Numbered from the stretch's first letter, positions 45,601 to 57,016 are shown. The stretch: DNA of 64,000 nucleotides from Zunongwangia sp. ESRF-bin46 (GCA_002631855.1 NTLF01000017.1:620001-684000), one strand, 5' to 3'. Numbers and translations: made by a program. Notes: a model not told the origin generated them from the letters alone.

Positions 45601-45920
45601 ACAGGAAACGTTTCTGTCGCACCCGTAGTTGGGATAATGTCGGCCAATGAGGCTTTATGATTTTGTTGCTTGAAATATCGTCTTAATCGTTGACTTTCTT
45701 CAGAAGAAAAATAATCTAAGACACTTCCTGATTCATTAGACACTTTTGAAAGTCTTGTTAAAAGTGCTTCAATTGTAACTGAAGGTGCCGCTCTGGTAAC
45801 ATTTTTGGCAGCTTCAATTTCTTGTTGAGCATCATCACTTATTGATGATTGAATTACTTGTGCGTGTATGGTCAGTGTTAAACCAAACATTATGCACAAA
45901 AATGAGGTAATTTTTTTCAT
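42612..45920 (-). CDS. Multidomain T9SS protein with P-domain, no protease domain
   Basis: 1102 residues: signal peptide (ending IHAQ), a ~100-residue helical propeptide-like region, a CUB-like domain with ENCSCVTTT (~120-230), and a DUF4394-like propeller (repeats such as TGEFYSVDTTSGTYTSLGNIG; ~250-470). Then comes a proprotein-convertase P-domain (IDIAHTWSSDLDISLVSPSG to GEWILKVCDDAGGD), three pre-peptidase-like beta domains with paired cysteines, and a type A sorting domain (YYPNPADNALTL, IYNILGQKV). P-domains usually flank subtilisin-like proteases, but no catalytic triad is recognisable here, so it is probably a structural or binding surface protein. Confidence 0.9.
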   Translation of the reverse strand: MKKITSFLCIMFGLTLTIHAQVIQSSISDDAQQEIEAAKNVTRAAPSVTIEALLTRLSKVSNESGSVLDYFSSEESQRLRRYFKQQNHKASLADIIPTTGATETFPVAVGDFFYDNGGPGGTNTDGDPGNYENCSCVTTTTLDGATEIEFLDFIVFATFDWLKIYDGPDTSGTILFDNSDGGINEGDIDLADMIASNGSALFSGTSGSLTFEHNASGVINRLGWEVEILATGGGGGGNNDPVAYAVENAAAMVGTFDPVDPSVFNPLGPSAPVGVDFEGAGAADPDDLETIYVLDNTGEFYSVDTTSGTYTSLGNIGLADVTGLEFNPVDGMLYATTSTELHTIDVSGLSTSLIGTLGTTGAVAIALAIDGDGNAFTYDIVDDTFYSIDTSTGAATAIGNIGFDAAFGQGMTWDVNTDQIYMTAFNNTLFDSELRTVDTATGATTLIGGMEPGTLTQYAWVALPDANPEPINCDSTAYDSTAVPFDIDGGDTSTADCANAPNEIPITVTEFGTIGETATFDNVTIDIAHTWSSDLDISLVSPSGIEVVLAEDLGGSSSDAYNGTVFEDGGADISAATAPFNMGPYAPVGGSFNDLLDGESISGEWILKVCDDAGGDTGQVLQFSMSICIPPSNDDCEFAVALSCGDSINGETVSDTDSGGNDAPDEFFSYTGSGDAEVVTISLCGGGTDYDSAVRVYDSCDLTNEIAFNDDSCGLQSEVSFYSDGSSTYLIMVEGFGTSSGNFSLDVTCEMALENDVCEGALPIACGETITGSTDGATPDSGAPECSGVSITAPGVWYSFTDDSGLVTDYTVSLCDSDYDTKLSVYSGDCGTLVCEGGNDDACGTTGLQSEVAFQGDGDGTTYYVLVHGFGGATGNYSLNVDCLPVPPPNDMIANSIDVDEIGIPYTDPDVPMPAATTEGGNPTGCNIDGANGVWYNFTPVGDGEATATITSPAGASVVTFFEAPDENASETDLTLVAQVTNQCLPGTSSTINTTAGQTYYVFVVNTGGRTDITIDGTLLSVEDNTIDGFSYYPNPADNALTLRAIDNIENVAIYNILGQKVVDQTIGNVTTELDISALSTGTYIMKVSVNGEIGTYKVIKR

Positions 45921-46037
45921 AATTTAAAATTAGAGTTTAGTTAATATTAGCTTAAAAGTATTTAAAAAAAATCTTAAAGACAAGGAAACCGACAGTAAAA
46001 CAAAAAATGAACCTACTTATCTCCAGCTTTTTAACAA

Positions 46038-46066
46038 AAAAGACCCACACATCGTGTAGGTCTTTT
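46038..46066 (-). terminator. Terminator after fabI
   Basis: Stem AAAAGACC-ACAC / GTGT-GGTCTTTT with one mismatch (46038-46066), 29 nt past the fabI stop codon, with T-rich flank. Confidence 0.85.
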
Positions 46067-46095
46067 GTTTTTTTATTAAAAATTACAAAGTCTTT

Positions 46096-46908
46096 CTACT
46101 CCTCAAAAGCTTCAATTACGGCATCACTTACCCCAACATTTGAAAAGCCTCCATCGTTGTATAAATTTTGAAGCGTTACCCGTTTGGTTAAATCGCTAAA
46201 CAAGGTAATTGTATAATTAGCACAATCTATTGCTGTTGCATTGCCCAAAGGGGACATTTTATCTGCATACGATATAAAACCATCGAACCCTTTTACTCCT
46301 TTACCAGCTGTTGTAGGTGTTGGTGATTGCGAAATGGTGTTTACGCGTACTTTTTTATCTCTTCCGAAGAAATATCCGAAACTTCTAGCAATAGACTCTA
46401 AATACGCTTTATTATCTGCCATATCATTATAATCTGGAAATACACGCTGCGCTGCCATATAGGTTAACGCAACTATACTTCCCCATTCGTTCATAGCATC
46501 TTTTTTATATAATACACTCATTGTTTTATGAAAAGAAACTGCTGAAATATCCCATCCTTTATGGGTCCAATCGTAGTTTTGATCTGTGTAATGCTTTCCT
46601 TTTCGAACGTTAACAGACATTCCTATAGAGTGTAAAACGAAATCTAACTTTCCGCCCAATATTTCAGTTGCTTTTTCAATAAGGTTTTCTAAATCTTCCA
46701 TATTGGTAGCATCTGCAGGAATGATTTCAGAGTTTGTTTTCTTTGCCAACTCGTTTATCTGTCCCATACGTAAAGCTATAGGTGCGTTTGTCAATACAAA
46801 AGTTCCGCCTTCTTCGTGTACACGCTCGGCTGTTTTCCATGCGATGGAATTTTCATCTAAAGCGCCAAAAATGATTCCTCGTTTTCCTTTTAATAAATTA
46901 TATGCCAT
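46096..46908 (-). CDS. fabI: Enoyl-[acyl-carrier-protein] reductase, FabI type
   Basis: 270 residues. Divergent SDR fold with the FabI catalytic Y150, Y160 and K167, in LTYMAAQRVFPDYNDMADNK. The Y-x9-Y-x6-K spacing is the same as in E. coli FabI (146/156/163). NAD(H)-binding region GIIFGALDENSIAWKTA, and SIGMSVNVRKG in place of the usual SIAFA segment. It performs the last reduction of fatty acid elongation in the cytoplasm. It is downstream of recN on the same strand, 49 nt from it in the transcription-upstream direction. Confidence 0.95.
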   Translation of the reverse strand: MAYNLLKGKRGIIFGALDENSIAWKTAERVHEEGGTFVLTNAPIALRMGQINELAKKTNSEIIPADATNMEDLENLIEKATEILGGKLDFVLHSIGMSVNVRKGKHYTDQNYDWTHKGWDISAVSFHKTMSVLYKKDAMNEWGSIVALTYMAAQRVFPDYNDMADNKAYLESIARSFGYFFGRDKKVRVNTISQSPTPTTAGKGVKGFDGFISYADKMSPLGNATAIDCANYTITLFSDLTKRVTLQNLYNDGGFSNVGVSDAVIEAFEE

Positions 46909-46957
46909 ATCTAGTTGCTTAGGTTATTTTCAATGTTTTATTATGTAAATATACGTT

Positions 46958-48610
46958 TTAATTCAGTAATTCTTTAGCGTGCGCCAACGCAGAATCAGTT
47001 ACTTTCTTTCCTCCTATCATTTGCGCGATTTCAACAATACGCTCTTCTTGTGTCAATGTTTTTAATCGAGTAACAGTAACATTATTGACGTCTTCTTTAT
47101 ACACCTTAATATGTTGTGCTCCTTTCGATGCTATTTGCGGCAAGTGTGTAATACTTACCAATTGCATGCCTTGGCTCATCCCATCCATAATAGCCGCCAT
47201 TTTATTTGCAATCTCACCAGAAACCCCTGTATCAATTTCATCAAAGATAAGGGTAGGCAAGGTTTGATATTCTGCTAAAACTGCTTTAACGGCTAACATA
47301 ATCCTGCTCATTTCTCCACCGGAAGCTACTTTCTTTATAGAACCCATTGTAGTGCCTTTATTGGCTGTAAACAACAACTCGAGAGTATCTGTTCCATTTT
47401 CACGAAGAGTTTCTGTATGGATTAATTTGAAGTCGAAACGCGCATTTGGCAATCCAAGTTTTGCTAAAATAGCTTCTAACTTTTTTTTCAATTTAGGAAT
47501 TACCTTTTCACGAGAATTATGGATTAACCCACCTGTTTTTCTTACCTCACCTTGTAAAGTAATTACTTCTTTTTCTAGGTTCTCAATACGTGCATCCAGG
47601 TTATTCGTATTAGTGATACTAGTCTCTAGCTCGTTTTTAATATCCAATAATTCTGAAACTGTTGCAACATTATGCTTTTGTTGTAATCTATGAAGTGTTT
47701 GCAGCTTTTCATTAATTTCTAAAAGTTGCTGCGGATCAGCTTCTATTGACGTCGCTATCTGCTCGGTTTCTTCACTTAAATCATCTAATTCAATAATAAC
47801 GCTGTTCAACCGTTCCCAAAGCGAATTATAAACCGAGCCATAGTTTTTTAACTGGTTCAATGCTGCCCGTGCTTCTTTTGCCGTTTCAAGCGTGCCTATT
47901 TGCTCTTCAGAAAATAACTGAACTACTTTTGAAAGTGTTTCCTGTATTTCTTCCGCATTACTCAAGGTTTCATAGGTTTCTTCCAAATCACCTTGATCAA
48001 TACCTTCTAAATTTGCTTCTTCTAATTCGGTAAATAAAAAGGTGTTGTAGTCTATTTCTTTTGAAGCTTCGCTTTTTTCAATTTTAGCATTTTCTAAGGC
48101 TTCAGAAGTAGTTTTATAACGCTGTAATTGTTCAGAATATGTATTTAGTAAGGAAGAATTATCTGCAAGTGCATCTATTACTTTCATTTGATAATTTTCT
48201 TCAGCTAAAGAAAGTGTTTCGTGCTGGCTATGAATATCGACCAAGTGTGGGCCAACAGCCTGTAATTGTGAAAGTGTAACCGGCGTATCGTTTATAAATG
48301 CACGTGATTTTCCACTGGGTAAAATTTCTCTTCGAATGATGGTATGCGCATCGTAATCCAGATCGTTTTCTTCAAAAATAGTTTGTAATTTGAATTTTTC
48401 GATCGCAAATTCAGCTTCTATAACACACTTTTTTGAAGCATCTTTCATACTGCTCAAATCGGCACGTTTACCTAACACCAAGGATAATGCTCCTAAAAGA
48501 ATGGATTTTCCCGCCCCCGTTTCACCAGTAATAATCGTCAGTCCATCGTTGAAGTCCATACGGATATCTTCAATTAAGGCGTAATTTTTTATGGAAATGG
48601 TTGTTATCAC
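46958..48610 (-). CDS. recN: DNA repair protein RecN
   Basis: 550 residues, usual RecN length. Walker A TGETGAGKS at 28-36, a long coiled-coil centre (~165-370), ABC-type signature KKVASGGEMSRIMLA and Walker B TLIFDEIDTGVSG. RecN is an SMC-like ATPase that aids double-strand-break repair. It follows porD after a 111-nt gap in the bamD-rpoZ-coaBC-porD-recN order that is common in Bacteroidota. Confidence 0.97.
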   Translation of the reverse strand: MITTISIKNYALIEDIRMDFNDGLTIITGETGAGKSILLGALSLVLGKRADLSSMKDASKKCVIEAEFAIEKFKLQTIFEENDLDYDAHTIIRREILPSGKSRAFINDTPVTLSQLQAVGPHLVDIHSQHETLSLAEENYQMKVIDALADNSSLLNTYSEQLQRYKTTSEALENAKIEKSEASKEIDYNTFLFTELEEANLEGIDQGDLEETYETLSNAEEIQETLSKVVQLFSEEQIGTLETAKEARAALNQLKNYGSVYNSLWERLNSVIIELDDLSEETEQIATSIEADPQQLLEINEKLQTLHRLQQKHNVATVSELLDIKNELETSITNTNNLDARIENLEKEVITLQGEVRKTGGLIHNSREKVIPKLKKKLEAILAKLGLPNARFDFKLIHTETLRENGTDTLELLFTANKGTTMGSIKKVASGGEMSRIMLAVKAVLAEYQTLPTLIFDEIDTGVSGEIANKMAAIMDGMSQGMQLVSITHLPQIASKGAQHIKVYKEDVNNVTVTRLKTLTQEERIVEIAQMIGGKKVTDSALAHAKELLN

Positions 48611-48721
48611 AGCTGTAAATCAAGTTAAGTTTCCAGTTATTCTAAAAGTAAAAATACAGTTTTGGAAACAACTTCTAATGTAAAATGGTTTTTTTACAAC
48701 AGCAAGAAAAAAAGAAGTAGA

Positions 48722-49612
48722 TTAAAATTTAATTTCGCTCCAATTACTACGTTTTGTAGGGGCCATTTTGTTTAAGTTTTCAACTAAATCTACAATATCG
48801 ACATTAGGCCCACCACTAAATATACTCTGTATTTCATCACTTTTAGCATCAAAAAATGTACGTAATATATATGAGTTTGGTCGTCGGTTATTAATTTTTG
48901 CAAGTGTTTCGATAGCACCAATAATAGCTTGTTTTCCTTCTTTAGGGTTTTGCGACATTACATCTAAGCCTTTTCTATGGTAATCGTACATGGCAGTGTG
49001 AAATTCTTGATATACGTTTGAAAGCACTGCTTCATTATAACGGTAACGGGTTTGGGTACCATCGGTAGGTTTCCAGCCTGAAAAATTGCTAGAAGCAGCC
49101 GTATTTACTATTTGTTTGGCCGTTTCAAAATATTCCTGCCCGCCGTTAAGCTCAAAAGTATCTGCATCTAACCCAATAACAGTATATACGTGGTAAGCTA
49201 TAACTGAAATTAAATTTGAATTAAAAGTATTTAAATTGAAATTCAGCGGTTGAAACTCAGTATAATCAAAACTGAACTGACGGTCATTATAGTTATAAAT
49301 TGGCGTATCATACGTTGAATTAAACGTAGGCCTAGCCGCTTGAATTTGAATGGTTGCGGTAAAAGAATTCGATTCAAAATCTGAAATAATAATCGACATA
49401 TTACAATCGATTCGCTCTTGGTTTTTATAAACCTTATTAGTCCAAGTAGTTGTGTTTATAAAATCGGTCAATTCTTGCTGAAGCGTTCTAAACACCTGTA
49501 AATTGGGTTGTCCCGTTTGTTCAGCGTCTACTACAACGGTACAATTAAGCTCTTGTGCTTGTGTAGAAAATGAAAGAGTAAGAACGGAAAGTATTAGTAA
49601 AAATCTACGCAT
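48722..49612 (-). CDS. porD: Type IX secretion component PorD (DUF4835)
   Basis: 296 residues: signal peptide (ending STQAQ), then the DUF4835 family opening LNCTVVVDAEQTGQPNLQVF and FKTLQQELTDFINTT-like segment, and later DLVENLNKMAPTKR at the end. The family includes PorD, an accessory factor of type IX secretion in Porphyromonas; the protein is exported to the periplasm. Its start overlaps the coaBC stop by 8 nt. Its presence fits the five T9SS cargo genes in this window. Confidence 0.9.
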   Translation of the reverse strand: MRRFLLILSVLTLSFSTQAQELNCTVVVDAEQTGQPNLQVFRTLQQELTDFINTTTWTNKVYKNQERIDCNMSIIISDFESNSFTATIQIQAARPTFNSTYDTPIYNYNDRQFSFDYTEFQPLNFNLNTFNSNLISVIAYHVYTVIGLDADTFELNGGQEYFETAKQIVNTAASSNFSGWKPTDGTQTRYRYNEAVLSNVYQEFHTAMYDYHRKGLDVMSQNPKEGKQAIIGAIETLAKINNRRPNSYILRTFFDAKSDEIQSIFSGGPNVDIVDLVENLNKMAPTKRSNWSEIKF

Positions 49613-50816
49613 CTATTTGTTGTATAATGTATTGTAAAATATCGTTTGCAACTTCGGTCTTTGGTTTAACAGTAAAAGCCTCTACTTTATTGTGTTTGTC
49701 GATTAAAGTCACTTTGTTCGTGTCTGCTTTAAACCCAGCTCCTTTGTCTTTGAGCGAATTTAAAACAATTAAATCTAAATTCTTTTTTTTCAGTTTGCTT
49801 TTTGCATTTTCAAGCTCGTTTTGAGTTTCCAGTGCAAAACCAGTTAAAAATTGATGTTTTTTTATTTCGCCTAACGACTTTAAAATATCCTGTGTTTTTT
49901 CTAACTGAATCGTCAATGTAGCATCATTCTTTTTTATTTTTTCTGAAGCAACATCCTTCGGTCTATAATCTGCTACTGCCGCACTTAAAATGGCAATATC
50001 ACATGAAGCAAAATGTATATGGGCAGCTTGATACATTTCTTCTGCTGAAGTAACTGAAATCACCTCAACAAGACTATGATTTAAACTTAAACTCACAGGA
50101 CCAGAAACCAATACCACCTCAGCACCTAGCTTTGCAGCTGTTTCAGCAATGGCATATCCCATTTTACCACTTGAATGATTGCCAATAAAACGAACGGGGT
50201 CAATGGCTTCATAAGTAGGCCCAGCTGTAATCAATACTTTTTTACCGTGTAAAGGTGATTTATTTTGAATATCTTTTTCTAGAAAAGAAACGATATGTTC
50301 AGGTTCTGCCATACGGCCTTTTCCTGTTAAACCACTTGCTAATTCGCCTTCTTCCGCAGGAATTTGAATATTTCCGAAGGAATTTAATTTATTGAAAGTT
50401 TCAGTTGTACTGGGATGTTTGTGCATGTCCAAATCCATCGCTGGAGTATAATAAACAGGACATTTAGCTGAAAGGTACGTAGCCAACAGTAGGTTGTTAC
50501 TGGTACCGTTTGCCATTTTGGAAAGTGTGTTGGCTGTTGCTGGCGCTATCACAAATAAATCTGCCCAAAGGCCTAACTCAACATGGTTATTCCATTGGGC
50601 ATTTTCATCTTCTTCATTGGTAAATGAAGATAAAACTTCGTTTTTAGAAAGAGTAGAAAGTGTAAGTGGAGTGACAAAATCCTTAGCTGAAGGTGTCATG
50701 ACCACTTTTACGTTAGCTCCTTTTTTAATTAATAGTCTAACTAAAAAAGCAGCCTTGTAAGCGGCAATACCGGCTGTAACGCCAAGCAACACATTTTTAC
50801 CGCTTAAAATAGACAT
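49605..50816 (-). CDS. coaBC: Phosphopantothenoylcysteine decarboxylase/synthetase
   Basis: 403 residues, the bifunctional length. The N-terminal CoaC flavoprotein begins GKNVLLGVTAGIAAYKA and contains the active-site histidine in NNHVELGLWADLFVIAPATANTLSKMA and PAMDLDM (PAMN in many other phyla). The C-terminal CoaB has LITAGPTYEAIDPVRFIGNHSSGKMG and KKKNLDLIVLNS. It makes 4'-phosphopantetheine from phosphopantothenate and cysteine. It follows rpoZ by 4 nt and overlaps porD. Confidence 0.96.
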   Translation of the reverse strand: MSILSGKNVLLGVTAGIAAYKAAFLVRLLIKKGANVKVVMTPSAKDFVTPLTLSTLSKNEVLSSFTNEEDENAQWNNHVELGLWADLFVIAPATANTLSKMANGTSNNLLLATYLSAKCPVYYTPAMDLDMHKHPSTTETFNKLNSFGNIQIPAEEGELASGLTGKGRMAEPEHIVSFLEKDIQNKSPLHGKKVLITAGPTYEAIDPVRFIGNHSSGKMGYAIAETAAKLGAEVVLVSGPVSLSLNHSLVEVISVTSAEEMYQAAHIHFASCDIAILSAAVADYRPKDVASEKIKKNDATLTIQLEKTQDILKSLGEIKKHQFLTGFALETQNELENAKSKLKKKNLDLIVLNSLKDKGAGFKADTNKVTLIDKHNKVEAFTVKPKTEVANDILQYIIQQIDA

Positions 50817-50820
50817 CTTT

Positions 50821-51156
50821 TTACTTATCTAATTCTTCTTCCTTGGTATTACGGTAGTAAATTTTGTCGTTTAACCACTCCTCTACTGCAAGTGCGTGAG
50901 GTTTTGGTAAACGTTCGTAAAACTTAGAAACTTCAATTTGTTCCTTGTTTTCAAAAATTTCCTCCAAACTATCATTGTAGGTTGCAAATTCATCTAGTTT
51001 TTCAAGAAGTTCTTTCTTGATGTCTCCGTTAATTTGCGTAGCTCTTTTCGAAATTATTGAAATAGCTTCGTAGATATTCTCTGTAGGAGCATCTACTTTA
51101 TTCTTATCAATCGTTGTAGTATTGATAGGAGCTTCAGAATTTTTAATATCTATCAT
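50821..51156 (-). CDS. rpoZ: RNA polymerase omega-subunit-like protein
   Basis: 111 residues. The motif NIYEAISIISKRATQIN is the omega/Rpb6 signature, present in the Bacteroidota form, which has an acidic C-terminal extension (EEIFENKEQIEVSKFYERLPKPHALAVEEWL). The subunit helps assemble RNA polymerase. It lies 10 nt after bamD and 4 nt before coaBC. Confidence 0.92.
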   Translation of the reverse strand: MIDIKNSEAPINTTTIDKNKVDAPTENIYEAISIISKRATQINGDIKKELLEKLDEFATYNDSLEEIFENKEQIEVSKFYERLPKPHALAVEEWLNDKIYYRNTKEEELDK

Positions 51157-51166
51157 AATTCTTGTT

Positions 51167-51979
51167 TTAACTTTTTGGTTCTGTCTCGCCTAAGCGTTCC
51201 GTTATATCTTGTGCAATTATATCAGCTTCGGCTCTTAAATCGGTATCGCTGTAATATTTTAAAAATTTATTGTAATAATCTTTTGCCGTAATTAACCGTT
51301 CTTCTTTTAACGAAGGAATACTGAGTAAAGCCAGTTCATAAGCGGCTTGCAACCTTCCGAAGAAAGCATCTTTTCTATATTCTGAACCGGGAAAATCTGC
51401 AATAAAGTTGTCATACGATTCAATTGCCGGTCTGTAATCGCCTATATATTCGGCTATTTTTAAATTTTGATGGGCAATTTCAATATCCTTTTTTTCAATT
51501 TTTCCTTGTAATTCAGCAACCAGTTCGTTGGCCTCCAATCTTTTTTCTGATTCTGGATACTTATTGATGTAATTCTGAAGTTTCTCCAAGGCCGTATAGG
51601 TGTCTTCTTGATCTAACGAATAGCGTGGAGAAAGCTCATAATAACTTTTTGCAGAGCGGTATGCAGCAACTTCTACACTATCACTTTGCGGATAAGACGT
51701 TTCAAAACGTTCAAATTGATATCCTGCCAAATAATAATCTTCTAAGTTGTAAAAGGTATTGGAGTATAAAAACATAAGCCGTTCCCCTTGAGGTTTTCCA
51801 CGATAAACAGGTACAATCTGCTCAAATAACTTTAAAGCTTTTTTGTATTTTCCTTGTTTATACAATGAATCTGCCAAGGCATATTTTTTCCCTGTATCAT
51901 CAGATGATAACACCTTTTGATAGTTACTACAGGAACTTAAGATAATTGCGGCAAAAAGTAATAAAAAGCTTGTCTTCAT
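51167..51979 (-). CDS. bamD: Outer membrane assembly lipoprotein BamD
   Basis: 270 residues from MKTSFLLLFAAI (start codon 51977-51979; the frame to 51994 adds five residues that disturb the signal). Lipobox LSSC, then TPR-like repeats typical of BamD (KYALADSLYKQGKYKKALKLFEQIVPVYRGKPQGERLMF and others). It belongs to the Bam complex that inserts beta-barrels into the outer membrane. First gene of the bamD-rpoZ-coaBC-porD cluster. Confidence 0.93.
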   Translation of the reverse strand: MKTSFLLLFAAIILSSCSNYQKVLSSDDTGKKYALADSLYKQGKYKKALKLFEQIVPVYRGKPQGERLMFLYSNTFYNLEDYYLAGYQFERFETSYPQSDSVEVAAYRSAKSYYELSPRYSLDQEDTYTALEKLQNYINKYPESEKRLEANELVAELQGKIEKKDIEIAHQNLKIAEYIGDYRPAIESYDNFIADFPGSEYRKDAFFGRLQAAYELALLSIPSLKEERLITAKDYYNKFLKYYSDTDLRAEADIIAQDITERLGETEPKS

Positions 51980-52115
51980 AGTGCTAAAAAACATCGTGCA
52001 AAATTAGTGAATTAAATGGGATTACAAAAACTAATTATAAGGCTAAATTATTGTGTTAAAACCAATAAAAAGGGACTTTTAGAAAATATTAACTGTATTT
52101 TTTTTTAAAGCTAAG

Positions 52116-52991
52116 CTATAGCTCGTCAACAAAAGCCGCTATTTTGTTCTGTAAAAAACTACTTGCTTTCACCAATGGCAAGCGTACCATATCGCCACAA
52201 ATGCCTAATTTTTTAAATACGGCTTTAATTCCGGCTGGGTTGCCTTCTTCAAAAATATAATTTATTGCTGGGGCTATTTTATAGTGGATTTTATAAGCTT
52301 CATCTACTTTTCTGTCCAATCCTAATTGAATCATAGTAGAAAACTCCTTTGGAAATCCTTCGCCTATAACAGAAATCACTCCTGCACCGCCTGCCAATGT
52401 CATTGGCAAAGCAATCATATCGTCTCCACTAATAACCAAAAAATCGTCTGGTGTTCCGTCAATCATTCGCATCGCTTGAACCAAATCCCCAGCTGCTTCT
52501 TTTATACCAATGATATTTTTATGGTCTTTAGCTAATTGAATAACAGTTTCCGGAAGCATATTGGACGCTGTTCTACCTGGAACATTATACAAAACAATTG
52601 GCAGGGGAGCTTCTTCTGCAATAGCTGCAAAGTGATTGTAAATCCCTTCTTGTGTGGGTTTATTGTAAGCTGGTGAAACCGAAAGAATTGCGGTGAAAGC
52701 TGACAAATCCCTAGTTTTCATTTCTTCAATTACTGCTGCGGTATTGTTTCCACCAATTCCTAAAACTAATGGCAGTCTGCCGTTGTTAGTTTCAACAATC
52801 GTGTCGATTACTACTTGTTTTTCATCATCACTTAAAGTAGCGTTTTCAGCTGTGGTACCCATTACAACCAAATAATTTGTACCGTTGTCAATATTGTAAT
52901 TAACCACTTTTTTCAATCCTTCTACATCTACCGAAAAGTCCTCCTTAAAAGGTGTTATCAATGCGACTCCGGTTCCTATCAATTCTTTCAT
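52116..52991 (-). CDS. dapA: 4-hydroxy-tetrahydrodipicolinate synthase
   Basis: 291 residues. TIM-barrel lyase with [10 protein letters not shown] (45-54; the usual motif is GTTGE), the catalytic Y135 in VLYNVPGRT and the Schiff-base lysine K164 in [10 protein letters not shown]. It condenses pyruvate with aspartate semialdehyde in lysine/diaminopimelate synthesis. It overlaps the upstream DUF6913 gene by 4 nt. Confidence 0.96.
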   Translation of the reverse strand: MKELIGTGVALITPFKEDFSVDVEGLKKVVNYNIDNGTNYLVVMGTTAENATLSDDEKQVVIDTIVETNNGRLPLVLGIGGNNTAAVIEEMKTRDLSAFTAILSVSPAYNKPTQEGIYNHFAAIAEEAPLPIVLYNVPGRTASNMLPETVIQLAKDHKNIIGIKEAAGDLVQAMRMIDGTPDDFLVISGDDMIALPMTLAGGAGVISVIGEGFPKEFSTMIQLGLDRKVDEAYKIHYKIAPAINYIFEEGNPAGIKAVFKKLGICGDMVRLPLVKASSFLQNKIAAFVDEL

Positions 52992-53506
52992 TTTAATTTG
53001 TTTAATACAGTTAAATATTTTTTTAATTCGGTTTTAAAAGCTTCAATATCGTTTATATCAATTTCTATCAAAAGGTCAAACAAACGAGGGTCGGCACCAG
53101 CTAAACCCACTTTAAAATTGGCATGACTCGCAGCAACCATAGCATCTAAAAAGTTATTCTTTTTAGTATAATACCCAACTAAAACATCAAATTGTTTATC
53201 TATAAACTCTTGTGCGTTTTGGTTGTGCAATTCGCCTTTCCAGTTAAAATCCTTGTTGTGCAACTGGTTGTGACGCAACGAAGGAAGCTTTCGTTTCACT
53301 TCTAAAAAAGAAAAAACTTTTACGTCTTTAGGTTGTAGCCCAAAATATTCTGAAAGATCATACAATTGCTCAAAATCCTGAAATGTTGCTTCGTCCACCA
53401 AAAACCCCAATGTTTTTAATTGTGAATTTATTTCTGAAACATCCCGTTTATTCAGGTTGTGCTCTATCTTTTTACGTAATGATCTATGTTTTAATTTTTC
53501 AAACAT
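52988..53506 (-). CDS. DUF6913 protein
   Basis: 172 residues from [14 protein letters not shown] (start codon 53504-53506; the frame reaches 53530 but the shorter form matches family N-termini). Soluble alpha/beta protein with [40 protein letters not shown] and FDLLIEID. Function unknown; the gene is regularly found between ligA and dapA in flavobacteria, as here, with a 4-nt overlap to dapA. Confidence 0.82.
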   Translation of the reverse strand: MFEKLKHRSLRKKIEHNLNKRDVSEINSQLKTLGFLVDEATFQDFEQLYDLSEYFGLQPKDVKVFSFLEVKRKLPSLRHNQLHNKDFNWKGELHNQNAQEFIDKQFDVLVGYYTKKNNFLDAMVAASHANFKVGLAGADPRLFDLLIEIDINDIEAFKTELKKYLTVLNKLK

Positions 53507-53565
53507 GAGCCTTATTAGCTTCTCCCACAAAAGTACGGGTTTCAGCTACATTTTTAAAATGGTTT

Positions 53566-55593
<2,028 letters not shown>

Positions 55594-55615
55594 TTACAGA
55601 ATATTTCAGAAAAAA

Positions 55616-56317
55616 TTAATCTTCTAAAAATAAATTACGAACTATTGCCGCAAACAAACCGCCTGCGATTGGGATGAGAATGAACAACCAAAGTTGCTCT
55701 AATGCTATACCTCCTGCAAACAAAGCAGGACCCAAACTACGTGCTGGATTTACTGATGTTCCGGTAACAGGTATCGCCACCATATGTATTAATGCCAACG
55801 AAATGCCAATAGCCAATCCAGCCATTAATGGCGATGCTTTTTTGGCGGTAGTGCCAAATATGACCAAAAGGAATAAAAAAGTAAGAATAAATTCGGTTAC
55901 TAACGCTGAAATAATATTATACTCACCAAGATATCCATCACCCCAACCATTACTGGCCAAGCCCCATTCTGGCATAACAAACCCTTCACTACCAATAACA
56001 ATAAGATACAAGATTGCTGCTGCAAGTGTAGCCCCTATACATTGTGAAATTACATACCCAATGGTATCTTTAACTGACAACTTTTTAGCTGCCATCATCG
56101 CAATAGAGACAGCGGGATTAATATGACACCCAGAAATTGGACCAATGGCATACACCATAACCACAAGTGAAAAGCCAAATGCCAAAGAAATCCCTAACAA
56201 GCCAATTCCTTCAGGACCTGATTCTGAAACGCTGGCAATTGTAGCTGCACCACACCCAAATAACACCAAGGCAAACGTCCCCAATGCTTCTGCAAAATAC
56301 TTTTTAGTAGACCCCAT
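55616..56317 (-). CDS. aqpZ: Aquaporin, AqpZ-like MIP channel
   Basis: 233 residues, six transmembrane helices and two half-helices bearing the NPA motifs (GCHINPAVSI and TSVNPARSLGPA). The arginine after the second NPA, the selectivity-filter arginine of water channels, is present. It is probably an inner-membrane water channel; glycerol transport is less likely. Monocistronic. Confidence 0.93.
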   Translation of the reverse strand: MGSTKKYFAEALGTFALVLFGCGAATIASVSESGPEGIGLLGISLAFGFSLVVMVYAIGPISGCHINPAVSIAMMAAKKLSVKDTIGYVISQCIGATLAAAILYLIVIGSEGFVMPEWGLASNGWGDGYLGEYNIISALVTEFILTFLFLLVIFGTTAKKASPLMAGLAIGISLALIHMVAIPVTGTSVNPARSLGPALFAGGIALEQLWLFILIPIAGGLFAAIVRNLFLED

Positions 56318-56394
56318 AATAAACCGCTGATTAGCAGCTATTAAAGATATACCTAATATTTATAGAAAGGAAATTTTAATCTGAAAGGAGTTTC

Positions 56395-56985
56395 TTACGT
56401 TCGGTCTTTATTTAACCAATGTGGAATATCCGGTGCTTTAAAGTTCTGCATTTTTTCCAACAAATTTTCAATTGTGGTATCTACTAAAAGCAGTTCATAA
56501 TTGTCCATTGACAAAAAACCTTTTCGCACCATGGTTTCAAGTAGTTTGAGCAAATCATTATAAAAACCATTTACATTTAATAAACCAATAGGTTTTTGGT
56601 GTAAACCCAGTTGTAACCATGTAATGATTTCAAAAAGCTCTTCGAGGGTTCCCATTCCACCAGGCAAAGCAATAAAGCCATCACTTAACTCGTGCATTTT
56701 TAGCTTTCGCTCGTGCATGTTTTTCGTAGTGTGCAATTTGGTTAGGCCAAGGTGCACAACTTCTTTTTTCTTTAAAAAATCTGGGATAACCCCTACTACT
56801 TGCCCTTTATTATCTAACGTAGCTTTAGCTAAAATTCCCATAACTCCAATTTTAGCTGCGCCATAAACCAATGTAATATTCTTTTCAGCAAACAGTTTCC
56901 CTGTTTTCTCTGCAGCTTCAACTATGGCAGCGTCATTTCCGTCACTGCTTCCGCAGAACACACATATTTTCGTTAACTCTTTCAT
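56395..56985 (-). CDS. LOG family Rossmann-fold protein (TIGR00730 type)
   Basis: 196 residues. The PGGMGTLEELFEIITWLQLG motif and CVFCGSSDGND are characteristic of the LOG/lysine-decarboxylase-like fold. Several members are cytokinin-activating phosphoribohydrolases; whether this one cleaves AMP-like nucleotides is untested. Its first glycine motif reads GAAKIGVMG instead of the usual GGGxxGLMG. It lies 31 nt after prmC on the same strand and may share its transcript. Confidence 0.88.
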   Translation of the reverse strand: MKELTKICVFCGSSDGNDAAIVEAAEKTGKLFAEKNITLVYGAAKIGVMGILAKATLDNKGQVVGVIPDFLKKKEVVHLGLTKLHTTKNMHERKLKMHELSDGFIALPGGMGTLEELFEIITWLQLGLHQKPIGLLNVNGFYNDLLKLLETMVRKGFLSMDNYELLLVDTTIENLLEKMQNFKAPDIPHWLNKDRT

Positions 56986-57016
56986 TTGATTAGTTTTTTA
57001 AACTGAAGAAAATTAG

